A stretch of DNA of 64,000 bases, taken from Faecalicatena orotica (GTDB lineage: Bacteria; Bacillota; Clostridia; Lachnospirales; Lachnospiraceae). This document shows, piece after piece, positions 42,376 to 51,180 of the stretch. The stretch is from NCBI RefSeq assembly GCF_003149245.1, contig NZ_QGDL01000008.1, positions 124,001 to 188,000 of the forward strand, written 5' to 3'. The number at the start of each line of letters is the position of its first letter. The stretch's first letter is position 1. Made by a program: the position numbers and the translations under genes. The notes under the pieces were generated by a model. The model saw only the letters and a list, made by a program, of their open reading frames with translations. It searched no databases and was not told the origin of the DNA.

Positions 42376-43338
42376 TTATTGATTATGTTTTAAGATGTAA
42401 CCCGAATTTTCTGGAGTATGTATAGTAACGGAATTCATACGTTTCCCGGAGCTCAGCAGGCCATATTTCTGCAGTGTGGAATATAGTTTCTCAGCCATCG
42501 CCGGGTACATATCACAAAGGGGGAGCCTGCAGGGGCCGGCCTGATAGCCTAATGCGCGCATAGCCTGTTTGACAGGGATTGGATTGATATCTAAAAACAA
42601 AGCTTCAATCAGTTCCAGATATTTCAGCTGCAGGCTGTCACTTTGACTGGTATTACCTTCAAAGTATGAGGCGCAGATGGTGTGCACCTCTGACGGAACA
42701 ATGTTGGAGAGGACGGAAATCACACCTTTTGCTCCAAGGGCCAGTGCAGAGGTTATCTGGTCATCGTTTCCGGAATAAATAGCGAGGTCATCCTTGCACA
42801 ACGCCGCGATCTTTGCAATTTGGGAAAAATTGCCGCTTGCTTCTTTCACTGCCGCGATATTCTCAATTTCACTGAGCCGTTTGAAAGTCGTCGGATAAAT
42901 ATTTACGCCGGTGCGGGACGGAACGTTATAGAGAATGATAGGAAGCTCTACTGCTTCTGCACATGCCGAGAAGTGAAGAAATAATCCCTGCTGGGAAGCC
43001 TTGTTATAATATGGTGTAACATGGAGTAGTGCATCTGCACCAGCTTTTTCACATTCCTTTGACAGATAGACTGCATGGGCAGTGTTGTTGCTGCCGGCTC
43101 CTGCGATCACGGGGATCCGTCCTTTTACATGCCTGACTGCATGTTGTACGAGCTCTATGTGTTCGCCATCGGTCAGTGTAGAACCCTCTCCGGTTGTTCC
43201 GGCAATGATGACGGCATCTGCATTTTCACGGATCTGCATGTCTAACAGATCATCAAAAGCAGAAAAATTGATTGAAAAGTCGTTATTCATAGGGGTAATA
43301 AGGGCAGTACCCACACCTTTAAATATTAATTTTTTCAT
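42376..43338 (-). CDS. dapA: 4-hydroxy-tetrahydrodipicolinate synthase
   Basis: Condenses pyruvate with aspartate semialdehyde in lysine and cell-wall diaminopimelate synthesis. Catalytic features are present: AGTTGEGSTL, the Tyr in ILYNVPSRTG, the Schiff-base Lys in AAVKEASG and SGNDDQITSALALGAKGVISVLSN. Length is 320 residues because of a C-terminal tail of about 25 residues beyond the family's usual end (after YSTLQKYGLL). AAGGAG lies about nine bases before ATG. It is divergent from the LacI-type gene. Contrast the NanA-like relative at 17873, which lacks the PSRTG motif. Confidence 0.9.
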   Translation of the reverse strand: MKKLIFKGVGTALITPMNNDFSINFSAFDDLLDMQIRENADAVIIAGTTGEGSTLTDGEHIELVQHAVRHVKGRIPVIAGAGSNNTAHAVYLSKECEKAGADALLHVTPYYNKASQQGLFLHFSACAEAVELPIILYNVPSRTGVNIYPTTFKRLSEIENIAAVKEASGNFSQIAKIAALCKDDLAIYSGNDDQITSALALGAKGVISVLSNIVPSEVHTICASYFEGNTSQSDSLQLKYLELIEALFLDINPIPVKQAMRALGYQAGPCRLPLCDMYPAMAEKLYSTLQKYGLLSSGKRMNSVTIHTPENSGYILKHNQ

Positions 43339-43584
43339 GATATATTCTCCTTATATAGATTTATTTGAATTAGGATTATCATATAAGCTTCCCTGTAAAA
43401 AAGGGATAATGTTTTTGCTGATGATATTAATATTGTATAAGGATTTCAAACTAATAGTGACTTACCTGATGTACTGTTTTCCATAATCTTTTTACAATCT
43501 TAAAAGTGGCGTACGTTTTCTGATTGACTTTTACCTAAAAGCAACTAAAATGTAAGTAAGAGAGAAAAGAAGCAGGTGAGATAT

Positions 43585-44568
43585 ATGGCGAGTATGAGAG
43601 ATGTTGCAAAGAGGGCGAATGTGGGACTTGGTACGGTGTCAAGAATGCTCAATGACAGTGGGTATGTGTCAGAGGAGACCCGGAGCAGAATCGAAGCAGC
43701 AATGAAAGAATTGGATTATACGCCGAACGAACTTGCCAGGAACCTGTACCATAAAAGGACAGGGATCATCGCAGTTCTCGTGCCAAATGTCTCCAATACG
43801 TTCTTTGCAGGATTTGTTGACCACGTGGAATATGAACTTTATAAAGCCGGTTATAAGATGATGCTCTGTACGACGGAGAAGGAATTCAATGCCGAGATGG
43901 AATATCTGGATATGCTGAACCGCCATATCGTTGACGGCGTCATTACGGGGGCACATTCCCTTGCAGTGGAAGAGTACCGGAAAATCCATAAACCGATTGT
44001 TGCACTGGACAGATATTTAGGTGAAGATATTCCTGTTATTGCAGTGAATCACAAGGAAGGCGGAAGGCTGGCGGCCGAGACGCTGATCAGGAACGGCTGT
44101 AAGCATGTACTTCACTTCTGCGGAAAAGTAACAGTGGAATCTCCATATCATGAGCGGCATTTTGAGTTTACACGTATTATGAAGGAAAATAACATACAGA
44201 CTTATAATTATGAGCTGGGCAGGAACCGTCTGGATTCAGAGTATTATAAGAAAGTCGTGGAAGACGTATTCGCTAAAGGAATTGAGTTCGACGGCGTTTT
44301 TGGCGTGGACAGGCCTGTCATTGAATGCATGAATGAAGTAATTAGAAGACATAAGAGAGTTCCGGAAGACGTGAAGTTTGTGGCATATGACGGCACGTTT
44401 ATTACGGAGATGGTAGAGCCTGCACTGACAGCGATAGTCCAGCCTATTGAAGACCTTGCAAAGGAGTCTGTGAAACTTGTGTGCAGTCTTGTAAATGGAA
44501 AAGTCTATAAAAACAAGCAGGTGAGTCTTAAGGTCGAATTGCGTAAAGGAAAGACAACGATAATATAA
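43585..44568 (+). CDS. LacI-family repressor of the fructan/DFA operon
   Basis: Regulator of about 327 residues. The N-terminal helix-turn-helix reads MRDVAKRANVGLGTVSRMLNDSGYVSEETRSRI with the hinge YTPNELARNLYHKRTGIIAVL. The periplasmic-binding-type effector domain ends at the C-terminus with AIVQPIEDLAKESVKLVCSL. The frame opens with GTG at 43576 within the ribosome site AGGTGAG; ATG at 43585 is the proper start. Two perfect palindromes (TGGAACGGGTTCCA) lie downstream, before the ABC operon. It probably represses that operon until a fructose-containing ligand is present. Confidence 0.9.
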   Translation: MASMRDVAKRANVGLGTVSRMLNDSGYVSEETRSRIEAAMKELDYTPNELARNLYHKRTGIIAVLVPNVSNTFFAGFVDHVEYELYKAGYKMMLCTTEKEFNAEMEYLDMLNRHIVDGVITGAHSLAVEEYRKIHKPIVALDRYLGEDIPVIAVNHKEGGRLAAETLIRNGCKHVLHFCGKVTVESPYHERHFEFTRIMKENNIQTYNYELGRNRLDSEYYKKVVEDVFAKGIEFDGVFGVDRPVIECMNEVIRRHKRVPEDVKFVAYDGTFITEMVEPALTAIVQPIEDLAKESVKLVCSLVNGKVYKNKQVSLKVELRKGKTTII

Positions 44569-44643
44569 ATGTAAAAAATGCACAAAACTGACAGTCTATT
44601 TTTGGATATTAGTTCTTAAAATTTCGTAAAGTAAAAAATAGTA

Positions 44644-44671
44644 TTGACTTATGAAAAGTTTGGCATATAAT
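44644..44671 (+). promoter_or_regulatory. SigmaA promoter of the fructan/DFA operon
   Basis: TTGACT (44644-44649) and TATAAT (44666-44671) with a 16-base spacer, giving a transcript start near 44678 and a leader of about 190 bases before the binding-protein gene. Confidence 0.75.
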
Positions 44672-44712
44672 AGATTTATAGAAAGCAGTTGTCTTATTTT
44701 TTTTCATAAACA

Positions 44713-44726
44713 TGGAACGGGTTCCA
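44713..44726. promoter_or_regulatory. LacI-type operator 1
   Basis: Perfect palindrome TGGAACGGGTTCCA, about 35 bases downstream of the expected transcript start. Confidence 0.85.
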
Positions 44727-44766
44727 TAGTCAGAAAACGAAAGAAGACAATATTTTTTACATAATA

Positions 44767-44780
44767 TGGAACGGGTTCCA
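44767..44780. promoter_or_regulatory. LacI-type operator 2
   Basis: Identical palindrome TGGAACGGGTTCCA, 54 bases (about five DNA turns) from operator 1. That is a spacing that allows a repressor tetramer to bridge both and stop polymerase in the leader. Confidence 0.85.
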
Positions 44781-44868
44781 CATTATGGGTGTAAGAAGAA
44801 TATGATGAACCATATAAATGGTCATTATATAGAAATTGACTCATGTGTAAAGTAAAAGGAGGAAAAAG

Positions 44869-46098
44869 ATGAAGAAGAAAGTTCTCAGTATCATGCTTGT
44901 GGCAGTAATGGCAGGAACAATGGCTGCAGGATGTGGATCAGGCGGAGACAAAAAGGAGTCTAAGGGGGATGCGAACAGTATTACGGTCCTTGTAGAAAGT
45001 GGTTCACCCGCGGAGGCGCTGGCGAATGAGACGGCGGCATCCTTTGAAGAGGAGACCGGATGTAAAGTGGTTGTGGATGCGGTTGCCTATACAGGCATGT
45101 ATGACAAGCTTTCCACAGAGATTAAGGCAAAACAGGCAGCACATGATGTAGCATGCATGGATTTTGTATGGCTGGCGGCATTTTCAGAGGCAATTGAAGA
45201 AGTTACGGATGCGGATACAAGTGATTTCCTTCCGACACTGCAGGAGAGCGGAACGATTGACGGGAAACTGCTTGGATATCCGATGTGGGTGAACGCCAAA
45301 GTGCTGATTTACAGAAAAGACCTGATTCCGGAAGAAAAGGTTCCTAAGACATGGGAAGAATACCAGACACTTGCAAAAGAACTGAAGACGGATGATATGT
45401 TTGGAACAACAGTTTTCGGCAGCGGTTCTGATGCAGTATGTTCATTTCTTGATTTTGCATGTCAGGCAGGGGCGGAAGGGCTTGTGTTTGATAAAGATGG
45501 CAATGTAAACATTACAGATCAGGCTTATGTGGATGCACTGAACTTCATGGTTGAGAATGCAAATGCCGATTACACACCTGCAGATTCACTGTCAACAGCA
45601 GCAACGGAATCTCAGGAACTCTTCACGAACGAGAAGGTAGCCATGCAGTTGAACTGGAGCCACCAGTATCCGGCTGCAGTAGAAGCTCTCGGGGCAGATA
45701 AAGTAGGCTGTGCGCCGATGATCGGCGGAAGTGCAGGAGTCGGGGCAACGACAGGCCCTTGGTACGAATGCGTAATGAAGAACTCTGAAAACAAAGAGAT
45801 GGCTAAAAAATATGTGGAATTTATGTATGATCACAATGCAGATTATATGAATCTTACTTTAAAGATCGCCGGAAGAACATCTGTATATGAGGAAGCCGGA
45901 AAAACAGCAGGTAATGAGCATACAACCGCAGTTCTTGAGACACTGGAAGCAGGACAGTCACAGGCAAGGCCTATGGTAACGACATGGTCCCAGATTGAAG
46001 AAGTTCTGACAGGTGTTGTAGAGTCCAGCCTTGGCGGTGCTGATGTGAAAGAAACACTGGAGTCGGCTAAGACAGAGATTGAAGCAATCGGCAGATAG
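44869..46098 (+). CDS. ABC transporter sugar-binding lipoprotein (CUT1 type)
   Basis: Extracellular binding protein of 409 residues, family 1 of solute-binding proteins (maltose/oligosaccharide type). The signal ends with the lipobox MAAGC; the lipidated Cys is at about residue 23, followed by a Gly/Lys/Ser tether. The body contains FEEETGCKVVVDAVAYTGMYDKL and KVLIYRKDLIPEEKVPKTWEEY, typical of the family. It is first in the operon, with AGGAGG seven bases before ATG. By its neighbours (GH32, GH91) its ligand is likely a difructose anhydride or short fructan. Confidence 0.92.
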   Translation: MKKKVLSIMLVAVMAGTMAAGCGSGGDKKESKGDANSITVLVESGSPAEALANETAASFEEETGCKVVVDAVAYTGMYDKLSTEIKAKQAAHDVACMDFVWLAAFSEAIEEVTDADTSDFLPTLQESGTIDGKLLGYPMWVNAKVLIYRKDLIPEEKVPKTWEEYQTLAKELKTDDMFGTTVFGSGSDAVCSFLDFACQAGAEGLVFDKDGNVNITDQAYVDALNFMVENANADYTPADSLSTAATESQELFTNEKVAMQLNWSHQYPAAVEALGADKVGCAPMIGGSAGVGATTGPWYECVMKNSENKEMAKKYVEFMYDHNADYMNLTLKIAGRTSVYEEAGKTAGNEHTTAVLETLEAGQSQARPMVTTWSQIEEVLTGVVESSLGGADVKETLESAKTEIEAIGR

Positions 46099-46145
46099 TA
46101 AGGAAGACAGTGAAAAGAGCACGTTCAAACAGGTGAAATGTTCAG

Positions 46146-46192
46146 CAGAGGGTGTTACATGGCGTTAGGGATAACGCCCGCAGCGCCCTCTG
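46146..46192 (+). promoter_or_regulatory. Intercistronic hairpin after the binding-protein gene
   Basis: CAGAGGG (46146-46152) pairs with CCCTCTG (46186-46192), and an inner stem GGCGTTA/TAACGCC (46161-46178) stacks within. Only TTT follows, so it probably protects the 3' end of the binding-protein message rather than ending the operon. Confidence 0.7.
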
Positions 46193-46213
46193 TTTAAAAA
46201 GGCGGTAGTGAAA

Positions 46214-47098
46214 ATGAGATTGATTTCAAGAAAAACCTTATTATTATTCTTTCTGCCGGGTGCGGTATTTATGGGTGCGTTTCTGATATACCCGATTATT
46301 ACAATGGTAATCGACAGTTTCTTTAAGATTGGGATTACAGGTGATAAGACCTTTATCGGTCTGGAGAATTACATCCATGCATTTACAGCCGGTGGTTTTT
46401 TAAAACAGTTAAAAAATACATTACTTTATATCGTAATTGCCGTAGGAATTGAGACGGTTATGGGTTTGTTGTTCGCATTATTTTTTGAATTAGATTATAA
46501 AGGAAGCAAGATTATACGTTCGTTTATGATGGCTCCTCTTATGATAGCACCATTAGTTGCAGGTCTTACATGGAAACTGATGATGAGTTCCAGTTTTGGA
46601 ATTGTGAATGAACTCCTGACAAGGGTTGGAATTTTATCCAGTAGCACGGATATTCTCTGGCTCGCAGACGAAAGATGGTCGCTGATTGCGTGCTGTATTG
46701 CGGATATCTGGCTCACCACACCATTTATGATGCTGATGATACTGGCCGGGCTTCAGGGACTGGATTCCAGTATGCTGGAGGCTGCAAAGATAGACGGGGC
46801 AAATATGGTCCAGCAGGTGTTTGCCATTAAGCTTCCGGTTATCAAACCGGTTTTGCTGACGGCATTGTCTGTGAGAATTATTGACGCCGCCAGAACCTTT
46901 GACATTATATGGGCGATGACCGAGGGCGGTCCTAACAGTTCTTCGGAAACGATCAGTATTATTATCTATAAGACACTGACACGATATAACGATATTGGCT
47001 ATGCAAGTGCAATGGCAGTCGTATTCATTGCCGTACTGGTAATATTTACACTCGTATTCATGCAGAGCCTTTGGAATCCGAAGAAAAAGAGCAGCTAG
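46214..47098 (+). CDS. ABC transporter permease (MalF/UgpA type)
   Basis: Membrane subunit of 294 residues with six helices and the EAA loop EAAKIDGANMVQQVFAIKLPVIKP that docks the ATPase. A GTG at 46208 lies too near the AGGCGG ribosome site, so ATG at 46214 is preferred. It pairs with the MalG-type permease that begins 24 bases after its stop. No ATPase gene is in this operon, so a shared MsmK-type ATPase elsewhere in the genome is expected, as is usual for CUT1 importers in Firmicutes. Confidence 0.92.
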   Translation: MRLISRKTLLLFFLPGAVFMGAFLIYPIITMVIDSFFKIGITGDKTFIGLENYIHAFTAGGFLKQLKNTLLYIVIAVGIETVMGLLFALFFELDYKGSKIIRSFMMAPLMIAPLVAGLTWKLMMSSSFGIVNELLTRVGILSSSTDILWLADERWSLIACCIADIWLTTPFMMLMILAGLQGLDSSMLEAAKIDGANMVQQVFAIKLPVIKPVLLTALSVRIIDAARTFDIIWAMTEGGPNSSSETISIIIYKTLTRYNDIGYASAMAVVFIAVLVIFTLVFMQSLWNPKKKSS

Positions 47099-47121
47099 TG
47101 GTCTGATAGGAGGCGAAAAAA

Positions 47122-47952
47122 GTGAAGAAAAAAGGCGAAATCGGAAAAAAGCTGGGGATTACTCTGTCTGTGATTCTCACCGTGTTCTGGCTTTTCCCGT
47201 ACATATATGTAATTTGCTGCTCCTTTAAACCGGGAGCAGAAGTCATCGCAGTTCCACCCAGATTTTTCCCGAAAGTTTTTTCAATAGAAAGTTTTTCGGA
47301 ACTGCTCAATCGAATGGACGCACTGAAGTTTTTATTCAACAGTCTGAGTGTCTCCCTGATTAGCACGGTCATTGCGCTGATTCTGGGTTCCCTTGCGGCG
47401 TATGCGATCCAGCGTTCAGGTGCAAAACTGTCTATCATTCTGGTGGTTTTGGTTTTATGCCTTAAAATGATCCCTACATCCAGTATCGTAGTGCCGATTT
47501 ATGAACTGATCTGCAATCTGGGATTATACGATACAAAAATTGCACTGATTATCGTGTACGCGGCGATCAACATGCCGTTTGTTATGTGGACGATGCTCAG
47601 TTTTTATGAGGGAATCCCGACAACGCTGGATGAGGCGGCTTTTGTAGACGGGGCGAGCAGTCTGCAGACATTCAGGAAGGTTATTCTGCCGATCTGCAAG
47701 CCGGGACTGGCAACGGCGTTTATATTTACACTGTTCCTTGCATGGAACGATTTCCTTGTAGCTCTGCTGCTGACCAGTACGAACGCAAAGACGTTTACAG
47801 TCGGACTGGCCGGATTTTTGTCAGCATACAACCTGGATCTGGGGCCAATGTGTGCAGGAGCGTTTTTATTTAGTTTCCCGGTAATGATTATTTCTCTTGC
47901 GGCTCAGAAGTATATTGTACAGGGCATGACTGCCGGGGCCGTTAAGGGGTAG
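47122..47952 (+). CDS. ABC transporter permease (MalG/UgpE type)
   Basis: Second membrane subunit, 276 residues, six helices, with the EAA loop DEAAFVDGASSLQTFRKVILPICKPG. The start is GTG, seven bases after TAGGAGGC. It forms a heterodimer with the preceding permease. The next gene, the GH32 enzyme, starts 19 bases after its stop, which supports one transcript. Confidence 0.92.
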   Translation: MKKKGEIGKKLGITLSVILTVFWLFPYIYVICCSFKPGAEVIAVPPRFFPKVFSIESFSELLNRMDALKFLFNSLSVSLISTVIALILGSLAAYAIQRSGAKLSIILVVLVLCLKMIPTSSIVVPIYELICNLGLYDTKIALIIVYAAINMPFVMWTMLSFYEGIPTTLDEAAFVDGASSLQTFRKVILPICKPGLATAFIFTLFLAWNDFLVALLLTSTNAKTFTVGLAGFLSAYNLDLGPMCAGAFLFSFPVMIISLAAQKYIVQGMTAGAVKG

Positions 47953-47970
47953 AAACAATGGAGGAGTCTT

Positions 47971-49455
47971 ATGTCCAGAGAATTGATGCAACAGAATATA
48001 GAAAAGGCTCAGCGTGAGATAGACACTAAGAAAGAGATGATAAAAAACGGAAAAATGCGTCAGCATTATCATTTTATGGCGCAGACAGGATGGATGAATG
48101 ATCCGAACGGGCTGATTTATTATAAGGGGAAATACCACTTCTTTTACCAGTATAATCCATATAATGGATTCTGGGACAGTATGCACTGGGGACATGCGGT
48201 TAGTGATGACATGCTGCACTGGGAGTACCTGCCCCTTGCACTGGCTCCGAGTGAACCGTATGACAATCATCTGCGGGGCGGCTGCTTTTCAGGCAGTGCG
48301 ATCGAGCATGACGGCAGGCTGTTCCTGATGTTTACAGGAACTACCAATGAAGGGGACGGGTTCGAGCAGACACAGTGCATCGCATACAGTGAAGACGGAA
48401 TCCATTTCGAGAAATATGAGGGAAACCCGGTACTGACTGCCCCGGACGGCATTCCGACAGACCGTTTCCGGGACCCGAAGGTGTGGAAACACGGGAATAT
48501 GTACTATATGGTATGCGGCGCAAGCCGGGATAATAATGCATTGGCGCTGCTCTACCGGTCGGAGGATATGTTCCACTGGGACTTTTTCAATGTGCTGGCC
48601 GAGAGCCGCGGTGAATGGGGATTTATGTGGGAATGCCCGGACTTTTATAGATTAGGTGATAAATATGTCCTCACATTTTCACCGATGGGTTCAGGAGAGC
48701 ATACCGCGGTGTATCTGGTCGGTGACTTCGACTATGAGACCGGGAAGTTCGACTACCATGTCAATGGCGAGATTGACTGGGGCTTTGATTTTTACGCGCC
48801 GCAGTCCTTCCTGGCACCGGATGGAAGGCGGATTATGGTCGGCTGGTCCAATGAATGGGAGTGGATGCCGCTGTGGAAGGACTGGGGCCCGACGTATAAG
48901 GAAGGCTGGTGCGGTTTTTTCAATCTTCCGCGGGAAGTGCGCGTGATGGAAGATGGGACACTGCAGTTCGTGCCGGTTGCGGAGATGGAAATGTTAAGGG
49001 AGAACCCTGAATATCAGGACAGTTTTGTAGTTACAGAGGAAGAAAAAGAGCTGAAAGCCGGGGAAGGGGTTTCTTTTGAACTGAAGATGAAGATAGATCT
49101 TGAGAAAACGGATGCCGATAAGGTAGAATTAATCATACGGTGCGGTGAGGGAAAGAAGACTGTATGCCGGTTTGACTTTAAAAACTCAGAATTAAGCGTG
49201 GACCGGAATGAGGCAGACGGATGGAGCCGGGGCGTATCGAGAAGCACCATGTTCCTGAAAGGGAAGAGTGAACTGGATATCCATATTTTTTCAGACCAGA
49301 GCTCCCTTGAAATCTTTACAGACCGGTACCAGAACAATCATTCCAGCAATATATTCGCGGGGGATCGGCAGAATCAACTGAAAATCCGCGCATATGGGGG
49401 CAGTGCCGTGATCAGCGGCTATGAATCCTACGGGATGAAGGAGTGCTTCAGATAG
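47971..49455 (+). CDS. GH32 beta-fructofuranosidase/fructan hydrolase
   Basis: Glycoside hydrolase of 494 residues acting on beta-fructosides. The nucleophile is Asp44 in GWMNDPNG, the transition-state Asp168 is in FRDPKVW and the acid/base Glu221 is in WECPDFY. The five-bladed propeller (about 35-340) is followed by a C-terminal beta-sandwich (about 370-490). There is no signal peptide or cell-wall signal, so it acts in the cytoplasm on imported sugar, probably releasing fructose from inulobiose or short fructans. A sucrose-phosphate hydrolase role is less likely because the operon uses an ABC importer and not a PTS. Confidence 0.93.
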   Translation: MSRELMQQNIEKAQREIDTKKEMIKNGKMRQHYHFMAQTGWMNDPNGLIYYKGKYHFFYQYNPYNGFWDSMHWGHAVSDDMLHWEYLPLALAPSEPYDNHLRGGCFSGSAIEHDGRLFLMFTGTTNEGDGFEQTQCIAYSEDGIHFEKYEGNPVLTAPDGIPTDRFRDPKVWKHGNMYYMVCGASRDNNALALLYRSEDMFHWDFFNVLAESRGEWGFMWECPDFYRLGDKYVLTFSPMGSGEHTAVYLVGDFDYETGKFDYHVNGEIDWGFDFYAPQSFLAPDGRRIMVGWSNEWEWMPLWKDWGPTYKEGWCGFFNLPREVRVMEDGTLQFVPVAEMEMLRENPEYQDSFVVTEEEKELKAGEGVSFELKMKIDLEKTDADKVELIIRCGEGKKTVCRFDFKNSELSVDRNEADGWSRGVSRSTMFLKGKSELDIHIFSDQSSLEIFTDRYQNNHSSNIFAGDRQNQLKIRAYGGSAVISGYESYGMKECFR

Positions 49456-49490
49456 ACAGTGGAACAGTGTGTAATCAGGAGGAATTGTGA

Positions 49491-50846
49491 ATGGCCAGTA
49501 TAAATTATTACGATGTAACAGAGTGGAATGTGGGAAATCCGTATGAGGATATCGGCGAAGTAATCAACAGCATTATTGCAGATATAAAAAGCAGGCAGAC
49601 GGAAACAGATTTTCACGGAGGGGGAAAACCGGGGGCCGCAATCTATATCCCGGCCGGGGACTACCACCTCCGCACACAGGTTGTGATAGATATCAGCTAT
49701 CTGAAGATTATGGGATCAGGACATGGCTTTATATCTTCCAATATCCGTTTCAATATTCCGGAGCATGAATGGGCGGGCCTGCACGAATTGTGGCCGGGAG
49801 GAAGCCGGATACTGGTTGACCTCTCCCCGGAAGCAGGCGGAAATGAATCGGCGGGAGCGGCGTTTTATGTGGAACGCGGCGGCGACCCGCGTATCAGTTC
49901 TGTGGAATTTGAGAACTTTTGTATTGACGGTCTGCATTTTGTGGACGATGGTCTTGGAAAAGCAGACCCGGAAAATACATACGCGAACGGGAAGACAGGG
50001 ATTTATATTGCCAGTGCCCAGGATTCTTTCAGGATTACAGGGATGGGATTTGTGTATTTAGAGCATGGAATTACGATATACCATGCAGATGCACTATCTA
50101 TACATGATAATTTCATAGCGGAATGCGGCAGCTGCATAGAACTGCGGGGAGCAGGACAGGCATCGAAGATAACCGATAACCTGATGGGGGCCGGGTATAA
50201 AGGCTATTCCATCTATGCCCAGAATTTTGGCGGCCTTCTGGTGACGGCGAATAATATTTTCCCACGTGGGACAAGCAGCGTTCATTTTGATGGTGTTGCC
50301 CGTTCGTCTGTCACAGGCAACAGGTTCCACTCGTTCTATCCGGGAATGCTTGTATTCGAGGAGAATTGCACGGAAAATCTGGTCTCATCCAACCATTTCC
50401 TGCGTGACCATGAGCCCTGGGCCCCGATGCAGGCGCTGGACAATGGGATCGATGACCTGTATGGCCTTTTGTATATCAGCGGTGACCATAATTCAATCAT
50501 CGGCAATCATATATCAGAGACCATTGGTAAGCAGTATATTAAGCCGTCAGGGGCAAAGCCTGTCATCATCCGCGTTGCTGCGGGGAGGGGAAATTACATT
50601 TCGAACAACCATATTGTCGCAACAACAGAAGCCGCAAAGACTCAGTCTGCGGGGGATGGTTCCTGCTTCTCTGCGCAGGTGGGGGCACTGCTGACTACGG
50701 AGGAATTAGCGGCGCTTGATGTGACGGCAGTATTGATAGAGAAGGAATCCGTACAGAATACAGTCCTGGATTCGGGGAGCGAGGCGCAGGTCGTTCTGGA
50801 TCAGAAGGTAAATGCGTTCAGGGGGACGCCAGTGCCGTTACAGTGA
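49491..50846 (+). CDS. GH91 inulin fructotransferase / difructose-anhydride hydrolase family protein
   Basis: Right-handed beta-helix of 451 residues that follows known inulin fructotransferases (DFA-forming) along its length: the start YDVTEWN, IYIPAGDYHLRTQVVIDISYLKIMGSGHGF, GMGFVYLEHGI and FIAECGSCIEL. Asp200 and Glu211 match the catalytic Asp/Glu pair I recall for the Bacillus enzyme (11 residues apart). Secreted members make difructose anhydride from inulin, but this one has no signal peptide. Together with an ABC importer and a cytoplasmic GH32, it more likely opens imported DFA III (or DFA I) to inulobiose, a reaction known for some GH91 proteins. AGGAGG precedes the ATG. Confidence 0.88.
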   Translation: MASINYYDVTEWNVGNPYEDIGEVINSIIADIKSRQTETDFHGGGKPGAAIYIPAGDYHLRTQVVIDISYLKIMGSGHGFISSNIRFNIPEHEWAGLHELWPGGSRILVDLSPEAGGNESAGAAFYVERGGDPRISSVEFENFCIDGLHFVDDGLGKADPENTYANGKTGIYIASAQDSFRITGMGFVYLEHGITIYHADALSIHDNFIAECGSCIELRGAGQASKITDNLMGAGYKGYSIYAQNFGGLLVTANNIFPRGTSSVHFDGVARSSVTGNRFHSFYPGMLVFEENCTENLVSSNHFLRDHEPWAPMQALDNGIDDLYGLLYISGDHNSIIGNHISETIGKQYIKPSGAKPVIIRVAAGRGNYISNNHIVATTEAAKTQSAGDGSCFSAQVGALLTTEELAALDVTAVLIEKESVQNTVLDSGSEAQVVLDQKVNAFRGTPVPLQ

Positions 50847-50882
50847 ACCTTTGGAGGAAGTGAACAGTATTTATAAAATTTT

Positions 50883-50937
50883 AAAACCCGATAGTCCTTG
50901 TAAAAAAGTTGTTAAAAACAGGGATTATCGGGTTTTT
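50883..50937 (+). terminator. Terminator of the fructan/DFA operon
   Basis: AAAACCCGATAGTCCTTG pairs with the segment 50919-50937 (one or two non-Watson-Crick pairs) and ends in TTTTT, 37 bases after the GH91 stop. Confidence 0.85.
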
Positions 50938-51180
50938 AGGTGAGAAGTTATCTGTGTTGATTACCGTCCCGTATTTTTCAAAGGAAACGATAATAGTTTG
51001 CATAACATGATACATTCTGTGCAGAAATAGCTACATTCTATGCGATTGATGGGCTGTTTCTGCTTTTTTATTTTAATATGAGAGTGTATGATATCGCTTA
51101 TTCGTCCAACTGATATCGCAGAGTAAAAGGATGATTGTGCCAAAGGCACACGTAACGGAAAGAGAGGGACAAAATAACAC
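50938..51180. other. Upstream region of the large surface protein gene
   Basis: No gene and no consensus promoter pair that I would defend. The ribosome site AGAGAGGGA lies about 10 bases before the ATG at 51181. An AT-rich part with a T-run (51057-51075) could hold an unrecognised promoter. Confidence 0.4.

Noticed and set aside
43339-43584. Possible lysine riboswitch upstream of dapA
   Set aside because: The minus-strand leader shows no conserved lysine-riboswitch blocks by eye and is short for one.
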